A stretch of 64,000 bases of DNA from Endozoicomonas sp. GU-1 (GTDB lineage: Bacteria; Pseudomonadota; Gammaproteobacteria; Pseudomonadales; Endozoicomonadaceae). A model generated the notes under the pieces. The model was given only the letters and a program-made list of their open reading frames with translations. It had not been told where the DNA came from and did no database searches. Numbering within the stretch: the stretch's first letter is position 1; every line of letters begins with the position of its first letter. A program made the translations under genes and the position numbers. Of the stretch, positions 1 to 8,573 are shown piece after piece. The stretch is from NCBI RefSeq assembly GCF_027366395.1, contig NZ_CP114771.1, forward strand, positions 2,790,001-2,854,000, written 5' to 3'.

Positions 1-2245
1 TACCACCGGTACCGGAAACCGGTGCCTGAACTGCGGCTTTGTGCAGGCTGAAATAGCGGGTGCTGCCCTCCATTTCAACACAGTGCTTGTTCAGGTGATT
101 GTCGGGGAGTTGCATAAAATCATTGAGGACCTGGTTCCAGGGAGCAGGAATGGTCTTCAGGGGCATCCCCAGAACAGCACCGGCAGGAATGCCGGTCAAT
201 TCTGCCATGGCCTGATTCCAGAGCATCACTTCGCCGGTGTTGTTCGATGATTCAGGATGATCAACCGACGTGCTCTCCATGGCAGCGTCAATGGAGCAGA
301 CGGCCATGGGCAGGCTGTTCAATGTGTCCCGGTGATAACGTCTCAGGCTATCAAGCTCACCAGCCAAACCGGTCAGTTTTGAGTGATACGCTTCCAGCCG
401 GGATTCCATAAAATGGATATCTTTGGGGACGTAATCATTATCAACATCCAGTGGCAAAAAGGAGTCGACGATGTCATGGGCAATGGTGGGTCCCATAAGC
501 CCGGACAGATTATTCTCAATACGCTCCCTGAGTCGTCTCAGGGAGTGCGGACGGTTGTCGTCCGGTCTCATATTGAGATCGGTCAGGGCTTTATTGATTT
601 CCGTCTGCGCCGCTACCGGCCCCAGAGGGGCACTGAGCACCTCCTGAAATTCGTAGGAAGAGCGGGCCTTGGGGATTTTGTAGGGCTGCTGACGTACTTC
701 ACGAACCAGGCAGGCGGCCGCTGCACTGCGCTCTTCATCAGGCATCCTGGTAAAGCTGGAGACCAGGTAAAACACCAGCACATTCACCACCAGTGATGAG
801 ACGGCAGCAATATACCAGCCATCGTTAGTGATGGTGCCAAAGTTGACGCTGCGGATTGGGAAAATCTCAAGTCCCATGGTTAAAGGCAGCATCAGGGTAA
901 AGAACCAGACTGTGGTTCCAGAGAGAATACCGAGAATCAGCCCCTTATGGTTTGCCCGGCCCCAATAGAGCGTAGACAGAGTACCAGGCAACAGTTGCAG
1001 GGCTCCCACATAGGCGACGATGCTCAGGCTGTACATGTCCACCTCGTTATGCAGCAGCCGGTAAAAGCCATAACAGGCGAGGATCAGGGTGGCGATAATC
1101 AGACGTTTTACATTGGTCAGCCAGCGGTAGATATTCATCTGGACCTGGGCCGACTCTCCGGACTGATAAAGGGTCTGATAAAGCGGCAGGATGACGTGAT
1201 TCAACAGCATGGAAGACAGTGACAGTGAGGTCACCATAAACAGGCCACTGGCCGCCGAAAGCCCACCGATATAGGCGATGATGGTCAACCATTCACTATC
1301 CACGGCATGGCCAATAGCCAGTGGAAAGTACTCAGGCGGATAAGGGCTGCCGATTTTGAGACCCGCCCAGAGAATCAGAGGGGTGGAAATACTCAACAGT
1401 AATAAAAAGAATGGCAGGCCCCAGCTGGCAGTGAATAGCATTTTTATGTCGCGGTTTTCGGCAAAGGTCATGTGAAACATGTGGGGCATAACCACGGCAG
1501 AGGCAAAAAACATCAACAGCGTTGTTCGCCAGGGGCCATCTTCCAGATGAGAGTTCATCCCGATGATGACCTCAGAGTTGGCTTCAAGCCAGTGGTTTAA
1601 TCCGGAAAAACCACCAAACACTTCGACGATGACGACGCCGCCCAGCAGCGCCATAATCAGCAGTTTCAGCAGCGACTCAAAGGCAATTGCCACCACCAGA
1701 CCATCATGCTGGTGGCGGCTGGCCAGGTGTCGGGTACCAAACATCATGGTCAGTAACGTGACCATAATACAAAAACCGAAGGCCAGCATTTCCGGAGAGG
1801 TGTCATCGCTCAGCAGATAAACGCCGTCTGCCACGGCCTGTATCTGCAGAGCCAGCAGGGGAAAGGTGATAAACAGCAGCAGCAGTGTACTTAGCGTACC
1901 CGCCACGGGGCTTCGGAAACGGAAGGCCAGCACATCGGCCAGAGAACTGAGTTGATAGGTGGAGGTTATTCTTAATATTGGCACCAGCAGGACAGGTGCT
2001 AATAAAAATGCACCGCTCAGGCCAAAGTAAAAACCGAGAAAAACATAACCATCGTCGTAGGCAACCCCGATACTGCCATAGTAGGCCCAGCTACTGGCAT
2101 AGATGCCCAGGGACAGAACATAGGTTGCCGGGTGATGAACCACTCTGCGCGGGATGATGCCTCGATCCGTCGCCCAGGCACAGAGAAAAAGAACCGCCAG
2201 ATAGGCAACACTGGCCAGAACGATATACTTCAGTTCAAAGCTCAT
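1..2245 (-). CDS. cbrA: CbrA-type sodium/solute symporter-sensor histidine kinase (5' part; runs off the left edge)
   Basis: The minus frame is open from ATG at 2245 to the window edge, about 748 residues. The first ~580 residues are a hydrophobic sodium:solute-symporter-like multi-helix domain (early segment MSFELKYIVLASVAYL, then SSWAYYGSIG). A soluble linker follows, with RPDDNRPHSL and NLSGLMGPTIAHDIVDSFLP, and then a PAS domain (VMLWNQAMAELTGIPAGAVL). In pseudomonads CbrA senses carbon/nitrogen status and phosphorylates CbrB; its transporter domain binds histidine. The kinase core and CbrB would lie left of the window. The start overlaps the end of the small upstream gene by 11 bases, the usual cbrX-cbrA coupling. 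The order dksA - gluQ - cbrA matches Pseudomonas, with three genes inserted here. A different SSS-kinase of the same architecture remains possible because the kinase is not visible. Confidence 0.82.
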   Translation of the reverse strand, partial: MSFELKYIVLASVAYLAVLFLCAWATDRGIIPRRVVHHPATYVLSLGIYASSWAYYGSIGVAYDDGYVFLGFYFGLSGAFLLAPVLLVPILRITSTYQLSSLADVLAFRFRSPVAGTLSTLLLLFITFPLLALQIQAVADGVYLLSDDTSPEMLAFGFCIMVTLLTMMFGTRHLASRHQHDGLVVAIAFESLLKLLIMALLGGVVIVEVFGGFSGLNHWLEANSEVIIGMNSHLEDGPWRTTLLMFFASAVVMPHMFHMTFAENRDIKMLFTASWGLPFFLLLLSISTPLILWAGLKIGSPYPPEYFPLAIGHAVDSEWLTIIAYIGGLSAASGLFMVTSLSLSSMLLNHVILPLYQTLYQSGESAQVQMNIYRWLTNVKRLIIATLILACYGFYRLLHNEVDMYSLSIVAYVGALQLLPGTLSTLYWGRANHKGLILGILSGTTVWFFTLMLPLTMGLEIFPIRSVNFGTITNDGWYIAAVSSLVVNVLVFYLVSSFTRMPDEERSAAAACLVREVRQQPYKIPKARSSYEFQEVLSAPLGPVAAQTEINKALTDLNMRPDDNRPHSLRRLRERIENNLSGLMGPTIAHDIVDSFLPLDVDNDYVPKDIHFMESRLEAYHSKLTGLAGELDSLRRYHRDTLNSLPMAVCSIDAAMESTSVDHPESSNNTGEVMLWNQAMAELTGIPAGAVLGMPLKTIPAPWNQVLNDFMQLPDNHLNKHCVEMEGSTRYFSLHKAAVQAPVSGTGG

Positions 2246-2410
2246 CGCTGTTACCCCTGATCTGAAGGGTAAAGCCCGCGACAATCAGGATGAACCAGAG
2301 TATCCAGGGCTGATACCACTGTTCACCAAACGTAATCCACCAGCCCATGATGGCTGGAGAAAAAGGTAAATACCGATCACCAGAAGCAGAACCAGGCGGT
2401 AGATATACAT
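2235..2410 (-). pseudogene. cbrX: CbrX-like small membrane protein, frameshifted
   Basis: ATG at 2410 begins MYIYRLVLLLVIGIYLF. The continuing sequence of the family-like protein (SPAIMGWWITFGEQWYQPW, ending in RGNSDEL) is in another frame. One extra base in the A5 run at 2360-2364 would join them into a 58-residue protein with two hydrophobic segments. The restored stop overlaps the cbrA start (GATGAGCTTTGA), which suggests translational coupling. As written, the first frame stops after about 41 residues (PGYSGSS). An internal ATG (MGWWITFG) could still give a short product. The cbrX name rests on position, size and topology, not on a search. Confidence 0.6.
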
Positions 2411-2487
2411 ATTACGTCTGTGCAGTTTTGCCGTTGGACGGACATGGTAATGGTTATATGGGTAAACCGCAAAAGATTACTGGCAGT

Positions 2488-2509
2488 CTATTCTCGGTCA
2501 GGCTCCTAG
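2488..2509. repeat. solo end of the CCTAGG-type MITE family
   Basis: This stretch (CTATTCTCGGTCAGG followed by CTCCTAG) matches the terminal inverted repeat of the complete fold-back element at 37362-37531, apart from small differences. The preceding GGCAGT is also shared. It directly abuts the left arm of the next inverted repeat. Confidence 0.6.
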
Positions 2510-2692
2510 TACATGGTTTCAATGAGTTTGACGTGTACGATCTCCGTTCACCCTGAGCGGAGTCGAAGGGTGCTTGGCACGATCTATCAGAGTCCGGAGT
2601 TTCCGCCTTTAGGCCCTATGGGTCCTTCGACAAGCTCAGGACGAACGGAGTGCGGAGGCACGACAACCCGTCAAACTCATTGAAACCATGTA
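2510..2692. repeat. fold-back element with 24-bp perfect outer arms
   Basis: Positions 2510-2533 are the exact reverse complement of 2669-2692 (outer arm TACATGGTTTCAATGAG...). Inside, about 2542-2573 and 2632-2660 form a second imperfect pair built on CCTGAGC...TCGAAGG, a motif common in dispersed bacterial palindromes. The right arm ends at the stop codon of the 942-residue gene, so the transcript could fold into a long hairpin that ends or stabilises that mRNA. No protein is encoded here. Confidence 0.75.
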
Positions 2693-5521
2693 TTAGACAC
2701 GCTCATGCTCGAAGAGGGCTGAAAATTCCTGTGACTGTTGATGGAAGGGGATTTTTTCCATATTTTCGACAGGTGAGTCCAGCGTGTCAGGTTCATCTAT
2801 CGACCTATACCCCATTGCCCGGATATCGGCAAACGTTTTATCCATGGTGGCCTGATGCGTTGCTTGTAAATGAGCCTGCAGCTCACGCCTCTGGCCAAAA
2901 TTTGTACGACAGGCAAGACAGAATGTCTTATGAAGGTAAAAACCCTTCACTTTTTTATTATCCAGAGGAATAAAATTATTCTTCTTTTTGGTTGCCAGGG
3001 CATTGAGGTGTTTATTAAATGATTCAATATCGTGGTAGATCACCTGGCAGGGAATAGCCGCCAGTGTCTTGGGCGTTGCAAACTTCAGAGTGCCTGGTGT
3101 AAACAGAGACTTGACCAACTGTGGCTTGCCCTGCAAATAGTTAATGGCAGCCTCTGCCTGTTTCGGGTTTTTAGCAAACCACTCAAGGATTTCAGTCGTG
3201 CTCATCTTGTATAGCGGTTTGTCAGTATCATGTTTATGATGTTTATAAAGTTGACTCAACACTTTATCGTATTTTCGTTGCCCGGCAGGTTTTGGTGAAA
3301 GTCGCTGACGTTTTTTGACTGTTTCAGGGACTTTAAATTTTTTATTTAATACTTCGTTAACCAGCTCGCGATGGAGCCTGTCAATCATACAAGCCGGACG
3401 GTGTTCTTTCTTACACTGGCTTTCATCGTTGAGCGTGTGCTCATAGCGAGACACTTTAGCGAAAGAACCGGAAGGGGAGACTTTCTTACAATCACCAGAG
3501 AGTTGTGTGCGCTTTCTCTTATTTCGGTTTGGTGTCTGTGTTGCAGGCAGTGCTGTCTGCTTATCTTTCTCAGGCACGAGGGTGCCTTCTGTAGAGTAGT
3601 TTTTTGAATAACAGGCCTCAATGTTTTTAATAATATTTTGTTTCAGCATAAATTCTCTGTTTTTGTTCTCTCTTTTGGTAACTCTCTGCTTCAAACCATT
3701 CCGACATTCGCAGAGATAACGGGTCGCTTCGCAAATGGTACACTCTGAGCAGCGGCAAGTAATAAATTTGCTTTGTTGTTCCAGCAGCTTTTCGTGCTCA
3801 TGGGCCAACATGTCTTCAGGTCCTGAATCTTCAGTCAGTGTTAAATCACCCAATAGGTCTGGAATGGCTGTACTTTGTGCGTAGGCAGGGCTCATTTGCC
3901 AATACCGTTGCTCGGCAGTGGGTAATTTTTTAAAGGCAGCAAGTACCAGGTCCAGTTGTGCAGCAGTTGCTTTAAAGGGAACAGGAACGCCAATTTGTTG
4001 TTCAACGGCCAGTTTTTGCACCTTAAGGTAATTAATGTATTCTTTACGTTTTTTATAATAGGCCTCTCCGTAGCTGATGTTGCCCAGACTATCCTTTCTG
4101 GCGGCAAATCCCTGCTCTTTGAATTGCTTCTTAATCAACTCTGCCTTCTTTTTTTTAATCTGCCTGGTGGTATTTGTAATGGCATCAGTGAACCGTTGCC
4201 TGGCTTTCAGTTGCCTTTGTTCTTGCTGGTATGCCTTGAATTCTTCTGTTCCTAAAAAAAGTTTTTGATGACAGGGGTTGGCATAAAATTGAGACAGCGT
4301 TTCTTTTATTCCAGGAATAGGCGGTAATGTCTTCCAGTCAGGCATTTTAATGGGGTTTGCTAACTGATTAGTGGTGCTATCGAAGTATCTTCCGTTGGCT
4401 ATTTCTTCTAGTGTTCCTCTAGTCAGAAAACCCTTTAATTTATATTTCATCAGGTAGTCATAAATGCTGTCCAGATAAAGCGAAGCAATGGTGATCTTGG
4501 GGATTACCTTGGACTCGACAGTTTTGCAAGCCTGATCCTGCTTGTCCGGATCCTGCCACTGAGAATACAGGGGAGCCAGTTGTTCTTCCTTATTGTTAAA
4601 AGCTCTACTGATCAGCAATTTTAATGTTTCATTCTTATGGCCCTGCCATAATGGTGGATTGGTTACCAGCAGAAAAGCAAAAGCGCCAATATCGTAAGTC
4701 GATGAGATGCCTTTTTCCAGCTCCCGTTGAATGACATTGTCAAATTGTTCTTTTCGACTACCACCTTTACGTTCTATGGTATTGTCGGATATCGCCTTGG
4801 TAAAGGAAATAAGCAGATGGCTAACTCTATTCACGGTGCATAGATTTTTACTCATTAAGGCGTCGAACCAGATGTCTTTGATCAGGCGGAAAAAGGCCAG
4901 ATACCCTAACGGTGATGGGGTCTTACTGTAGCCTCCATAGTCGTTGAAACAAACTTCTGATGTCGAACCGAAGTTAAACACCATATCGCCTTTTACTACC
5001 AGTTCTGGCCAGTGAGTTTTGATATATTCAGCTTGCTTTACGAGCGGAGGAGGCCATCCCCCAACGATGGTTTTAATTTTATCTCTATCGGGCCACAGGG
5101 AGGCGTAGTGTTGGTCACGATTGTTTTTGGCCTGATTTTTTAACATATCCGAATATTTTCTCAACTCATCCGCCAGACGGATTTTACCCTGTACGCCTGA
5201 TGTCTGGTTAATGGCTTCACGGAATTGGTGATAGAGAGGGGAAGCATCAGTGCCAGACTCTGAAGACAGAAAGTGGGATATGGCGTTATAGCTGGGGGTG
5301 GTGTTTCTTTCTCGCAATGTTTTCTCTGCAGCCTCAATTTCCTGTTGTGAAAATCCCCGAACCTTCAATTCCTGCAGTTCCAATGGTCTTATCAAGGTCT
5401 CTCGTGAGTGAAAAGTACCAGTTGCTGGCACAGGGTGCTCCGGTGAGCCCGTGACAGGCATTAGCCAGAAACTTGGATCCTGAGGGTTTTCGGTTATATA
5501 AGTCTGGGACGTATTAGCCAT
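2693..5521 (-). CDS. 942-residue protein with Cys cluster and C-terminal C2H2-like finger, function unknown
   Basis: This is a long single ORF with ATG at 5521, preceded by AAAAAGG at a workable distance. I do not recognise the family. Residues 1-560 are mixed alpha-helical with lysine-rich stretches (IKKKKAELIKKQF near 454-466). A dense cysteine cluster lies at about 589-606 (ITCRCSECTICEATRYLCEC). A basic NLS-like run (NRNKRKRTQ) follows near 665. At about 866-888 there is CLACRTNFGQRRELQAHLQ followed by ATH, spaced like a C2H2 zinc finger. There is no signal peptide or membrane segment. Zinc binding and a host-nuclear or nucleic-acid role are inference. The gene sits between cbrX and alkB, interrupting gluQ-cbrA synteny, and its AT-rich upstream region (5522-5696) suggests an acquired gene. 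Confidence 0.75.
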   Translation of the reverse strand: MANTSQTYITENPQDPSFWLMPVTGSPEHPVPATGTFHSRETLIRPLELQELKVRGFSQQEIEAAEKTLRERNTTPSYNAISHFLSSESGTDASPLYHQFREAINQTSGVQGKIRLADELRKYSDMLKNQAKNNRDQHYASLWPDRDKIKTIVGGWPPPLVKQAEYIKTHWPELVVKGDMVFNFGSTSEVCFNDYGGYSKTPSPLGYLAFFRLIKDIWFDALMSKNLCTVNRVSHLLISFTKAISDNTIERKGGSRKEQFDNVIQRELEKGISSTYDIGAFAFLLVTNPPLWQGHKNETLKLLISRAFNNKEEQLAPLYSQWQDPDKQDQACKTVESKVIPKITIASLYLDSIYDYLMKYKLKGFLTRGTLEEIANGRYFDSTTNQLANPIKMPDWKTLPPIPGIKETLSQFYANPCHQKLFLGTEEFKAYQQEQRQLKARQRFTDAITNTTRQIKKKKAELIKKQFKEQGFAARKDSLGNISYGEAYYKKRKEYINYLKVQKLAVEQQIGVPVPFKATAAQLDLVLAAFKKLPTAEQRYWQMSPAYAQSTAIPDLLGDLTLTEDSGPEDMLAHEHEKLLEQQSKFITCRCSECTICEATRYLCECRNGLKQRVTKRENKNREFMLKQNIIKNIEACYSKNYSTEGTLVPEKDKQTALPATQTPNRNKRKRTQLSGDCKKVSPSGSFAKVSRYEHTLNDESQCKKEHRPACMIDRLHRELVNEVLNKKFKVPETVKKRQRLSPKPAGQRKYDKVLSQLYKHHKHDTDKPLYKMSTTEILEWFAKNPKQAEAAINYLQGKPQLVKSLFTPGTLKFATPKTLAAIPCQVIYHDIESFNKHLNALATKKKNNFIPLDNKKVKGFYLHKTFCLACRTNFGQRRELQAHLQATHQATMDKTFADIRAMGYRSIDEPDTLDSPVENMEKIPFHQQSQEFSALFEHERV

Positions 5522-5696
5522 TGTGGTAAACCTTTTTGCAAACTGAATGTGTAACTAACCAGCTGAAATAATTAATTAAATTCCTTTTATTAAATATTTT
5601 TACTGTTGTTCTTTGATTATTGCAGTGGAAATAAGTTCACTTTCAACCTTGGAGTAAGATTGAGGCTAATGTCTTGCTTTTGCGGTGATTATCTTG

Positions 5697-6383
5697 CTAT
5701 CCGTTTTTTGCCCGTTGTTCGTCGGGGAGACGTGTAATCACACGACGAAAGGTCAAGTTGATCCTCGGCTCTACTGGTCTTGCTGTTTTTGTCAGGCAGT
5801 GCTGCCAGTATTTTTGGGTAGTTCCGGCCATTAACAACAGGGAGCCTGAGGTCAGGTCAAAAGTGTAAGGCTGGATGTCTTTTCGGTATTTGTGGCGCAG
5901 CCGGAATCGTCGTGTCGCGCCCAGATTGAATGAGGCAATCACCGGGTTTTCGCCTAATTCCGGCTCATCGTCACTGTGCCAGCCATTGCTGTCCTGTCCA
6001 CTGCGATAAAGGTTGATTAATACCGAGTTAAAGCGATGGCAACAGATTGTTTCGACCCATTGTTTAATAGCGATAACGGGCTGACTCCATGGCTGTGGAG
6101 AAAGCGCCAGACCTGAATATTGATAGTGTGCATCAGGATCCCCCATCCAAACCTGGAGTCTGGGCACCGGCAGGGTTTTACCGTAAATGGTTATCTGTTC
6201 CTGCTGCCAGGGCAGTGTCGAGTGCAGCTCTGAGTACAACTGACATCCTGTGGGTTCGGGGATGATCTGCGGCCATAAAAGCAGGCGGGCATCGGCAGGG
6301 GTGTATATTTCCGGAGGTGTTGTAACGGCGCTGAAGGTATTCAATGTTCGGGCTCCTGACAACTTACTTGAGCACCAGTGCAC
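5697..6383 (-). CDS. AlkB-family 2-oxoglutarate/Fe(II) dioxygenase
   Basis: This 228-residue protein has the AlkB signature. WHSDDEPELG supplies the iron ligands H136 and D138, YWQHCLTKT supplies H195, and PRINLTFRRV supplies the 2-oxoglutarate- and active-site arginines R207 and R213. NLYRSGQDSNGWHSDDE and FNLGATRRFRLRHK are typical of the ALKBH2/AlkB core. The family reverses N1-methyladenine and N3-methylcytosine damage in DNA or RNA by oxidative demethylation. The first ~30 residues lack obvious family similarity, so an internal start is possible. Its neighbours are the 942-residue gene and a secreted protein, all on the same strand, with gaps that argue for separate transcription. The exact substrate cannot be told from sequence. 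Confidence 0.9.
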   Translation of the reverse strand: MHWCSSKLSGARTLNTFSAVTTPPEIYTPADARLLLWPQIIPEPTGCQLYSELHSTLPWQQEQITIYGKTLPVPRLQVWMGDPDAHYQYSGLALSPQPWSQPVIAIKQWVETICCHRFNSVLINLYRSGQDSNGWHSDDEPELGENPVIASFNLGATRRFRLRHKYRKDIQPYTFDLTSGSLLLMAGTTQKYWQHCLTKTARPVEPRINLTFRRVITRLPDEQRAKNG

Positions 6384-6442
6384 GTCTCAGGTCTGCCGGT
6401 GTATGAAGGTTTGCGCCAACAGAGTCTGAGACTATTGCAGGT

Positions 6443-7198
6443 TTACAGTCCAGGCGCATCGTAAGTGACCCAGTAAATCATTTCACCGGGACAATCGCTA
6501 CCCAGAACATCGACCATAATATTATCAATTTTTAATTTGCCTATCTGTTCCAGCCACTGGTCATCATCCAGCTTTTGTTCCAGTAACCAGCTGGGTACGG
6601 ATTGGCTGTCCGAGTTGTACCATGCCACCGGGAAACGCATGCCTTTGGGGAGGCGGCTGCGTTTTACACTTAACGAGGCATCACAACGAACCACCAGGCT
6701 GTCCGCCACCTGCTGACGTTTACGGAGATATTTACTGGACTCTTTGGCAAATTTTTCTACGTAGGGACTCAACAGCTCTTCCTGTCGGGTTTCCAGACAG
6801 TAGTCGTAGGCGCGGCTGACTTTACTGTTCTCAAAGCCCATGATGCCGCAGGCTTCGGTTACGCGGCTTTTTACATCCTGGCTGAGTTCTGTATACCAGG
6901 GGGCATTGGGTCCGAGCACCCTTTGAGCTTCCAGTGTGGCAACAAAGATCAGGTTTTCGTCCGGTGTAAAGCAGGATGATACACCTTGTGTGTGAATGGG
7001 GGACTTCATCGTTATAGACGGTTCTTGACGTATAAGCTGTTCCCGGGTTCGTCTCGCGGCATCACAGAAGTCAGGGTTCTCTGCCGCAGGCCTGCTGGAA
7101 GTACCACTCAAAGAGGAAAAAGTCAGGGTATTTGCCGTCAGGTTTACGGCGAAAAATGACAGAGCAGCAGCCAGAGCTGTTTTAAAGACTATCGACAT
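6443..7198 (-). CDS. secreted/periplasmic protein of unknown function
   Basis: This is a 251-residue ORF. ATG at 7198 is preceded by a strong Shine-Dalgarno (AAGGAGCGAAT). The N-terminus MSIVFKTALAAALSFFAVNL is a clear signal peptide, with cleavage likely near residue 22 (LTA-NTL). The mature part is soluble, with several Cys residues that could pair in the periplasm (DFCDAA, SSCFTPDEN, VTEACGIMGF, YDYCLETR, VRCDAS, GSDCPGEM). I recognise no domain. It lies between alkB and gluQ on the same strand. Confidence 0.8.
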   Translation of the reverse strand: MSIVFKTALAAALSFFAVNLTANTLTFSSLSGTSSRPAAENPDFCDAARRTREQLIRQEPSITMKSPIHTQGVSSCFTPDENLIFVATLEAQRVLGPNAPWYTELSQDVKSRVTEACGIMGFENSKVSRAYDYCLETRQEELLSPYVEKFAKESSKYLRKRQQVADSLVVRCDASLSVKRSRLPKGMRFPVAWYNSDSQSVPSWLLEQKLDDDQWLEQIGKLKIDNIMVDVLGSDCPGEMIYWVTYDAPGL

Positions 7199-7406
7199 AT
7201 TCGCTCCTTGAACACATCTTTTTGTTGTGGCCCATTTCCAGGTGCCTGAAGGCCTCTGGACAGGATTTATTCAACCATATATAACATGTTCGACAGGATA
7301 ACGGTAGGCTTGCCCGGGGTCTGTTGACGTTTCATTGCCCGTCCTTCGGGTTTATGGCGACTGTCTGAGCTCAGACTCCCCGTTTCGCTGGAATTGCCGC
7401 AAAACG

Positions 7407-8312
7407 TCAACGGTCGTCCAGAGAGTTCTGCAAAATCTCTTTTTTTCCCGCCATGTTGCTCATGGTCCAGTTTTTTATTCCCCAGGACAGGATCTCTTCA
7501 ACAGAGTTCATCAACAGGTCTGGCTCTGGTTTCAGGCCAAATGCCGACAATGCCTTGATCATCAGTGGACGGGGGTTGTCCAGTGGTATGGCGGGCGCAT
7601 GGTTTTGCTTGCTGAGTTTATGGCCGGGGTTCCGGGTAATCACCGGAACATGGGCATAGACCGGGTGCGGATACTGTAGCTGGCTTTGCAGATAGAGCTG
7701 TCTCGGGGTTGAATCCAGAATGTCTACCCCCCTGACAATATGGGTAACCCCCTGAAAGTGATCATCAACGCAAACGGCCAGTTGGTAGGCGTATAGCCCA
7801 TCTTTGCGCTTGAGAATAAAATCACCAAGGGCGCTTAAATCAAACCGCTGATCGCCCTGAATACGATCCTGAAATTGCATGATATCGTCATGGCACAACA
7901 GCCTGAGGCTATGGGGCTGGTTTGGGATGCCACGATGATGGCGACAGTAACCGGGGTACACACCGTTCAAACCGGCCAGTTTCTTGCGGGTGCAGGTACA
8001 GGGGTAAAGTCTCTCGGTACGGAGCAGAGTGTCCAGGGCCTGGTCATAGGCTTCGCTGCGATCACTCTGAAACAGCACGCTGTCATCCCAATGCAGGCCA
8101 TAAACGTCCAGCGCCTTGAGAATCAGGTCGGCCGCTTTGGGCTGTTCTCTTGGCGGGTCAATGTCTTCCATGCGCACGAGCCATTTTCCCTGATGGGCCT
8201 GAGCATCCAGATAACTGGCCAGTGCCGCAACCAGAGAGCCAAAGTGCAGAGGGCCGGAAGGAGACGGCGCAAAACGTCCAACGTAGGAGGGGGTGCTCAG
8301 TGTGTCGCCCAT
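7407..8312 (-). CDS. gluQ: glutamyl-Q tRNA(Asp) synthetase
   Basis: This 301-residue truncated glutamyl-tRNA-synthetase-like enzyme transfers glutamate to queuosine at position 34 of tRNA-Asp. The class I signature FAPSPSGPLHFGSL (about 14-27) is the HIGH motif, and HKLSKQNHA (about 231-239) is the KMSKS-like loop. YPCTCTRKK with C105/C107 and VYPGYC with Y119/C123 correspond to the zinc site described for E. coli YadB. The anticodon-binding domain is absent, as expected for GluQ-RS. It lies downstream of dksA on the same strand, a conserved pairing. The 261-bp gap to dksA holds a dispersed repeat and a long hairpin, so co-transcription may be attenuated. QueG, encoded in the same window, supplies queuosine, its substrate modification. 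Confidence 0.95.
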   Translation of the reverse strand: MGDTLSTPSYVGRFAPSPSGPLHFGSLVAALASYLDAQAHQGKWLVRMEDIDPPREQPKAADLILKALDVYGLHWDDSVLFQSDRSEAYDQALDTLLRTERLYPCTCTRKKLAGLNGVYPGYCRHHRGIPNQPHSLRLLCHDDIMQFQDRIQGDQRFDLSALGDFILKRKDGLYAYQLAVCVDDHFQGVTHIVRGVDILDSTPRQLYLQSQLQYPHPVYAHVPVITRNPGHKLSKQNHAPAIPLDNPRPLMIKALSAFGLKPEPDLLMNSVEEILSWGIKNWTMSNMAGKKEILQNSLDDR

Positions 8313-8420
8313 AGGAAGTGATGATCAATCAGGCAAGTGGTCTTGAGTGAGTGCCGTCAGGATTTGTCCCGGAATAACTTCATCATTTTACTCAGTCGGG
8401 GAAAAGGTCGCTGGCCGCCA

Positions 8421-8490
8421 CCGGCAAAAGCACAAACGGTTCCGGCTTTTCGGGTAGCGTCTGTAGAAATGTCGAAGTGATTTCAGGACA
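8421..8490. repeat. REP-like dispersed repeat, copy 1
   Basis: The stretch contains CGGCAAAAGC...GGCTTTTCGGG, able to form a small hairpin, followed by TAGCGTCTGTAG and TGATTTCAGGA. The reverse complement reappears at 16042-16140 with the same order of blocks (TCCTGAAAT, ACTTC, CTACAGACGCTACCCG, then the AAAGC/GCTTTT hairpin). It lies in the dksA-gluQ gap. Confidence 0.65.
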
Positions 8491-8519
8491 GTTCCTTAAC
8501 TATAAAGAACCGGTCGACA

Positions 8520-8561
8520 ATGAATCAGACTATGGTACTAACGTACCATAGTCTGATTCAT
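8520..8561. other. perfect 19-bp hairpin downstream of dksA
   Basis: Positions 8520-8538 are the exact reverse complement of 8543-8561, with a 4-base loop. It lies 12 bases past the dksA stop on the minus strand. No T-run follows on either side, so it is not a textbook intrinsic terminator. It could be an mRNA 3' stabiliser or processing site, or it may pause or attenuate read-through into gluQ. Confidence 0.7.
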
Positions 8562-8573
8562 CATCCGGGTACA

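Noticed and set aside
41-1820. Plus-strand ORFs opposite the CbrA-like gene
   Set aside because: The minus frame encodes a continuous, recognisable symporter and PAS domain, so the plus ORFs are shadows.
2510-2692. Interpretation of the fold-back as an insertion sequence
   Set aside because: It has no coding capacity and no evident target duplication; it is kept as a repeat only.
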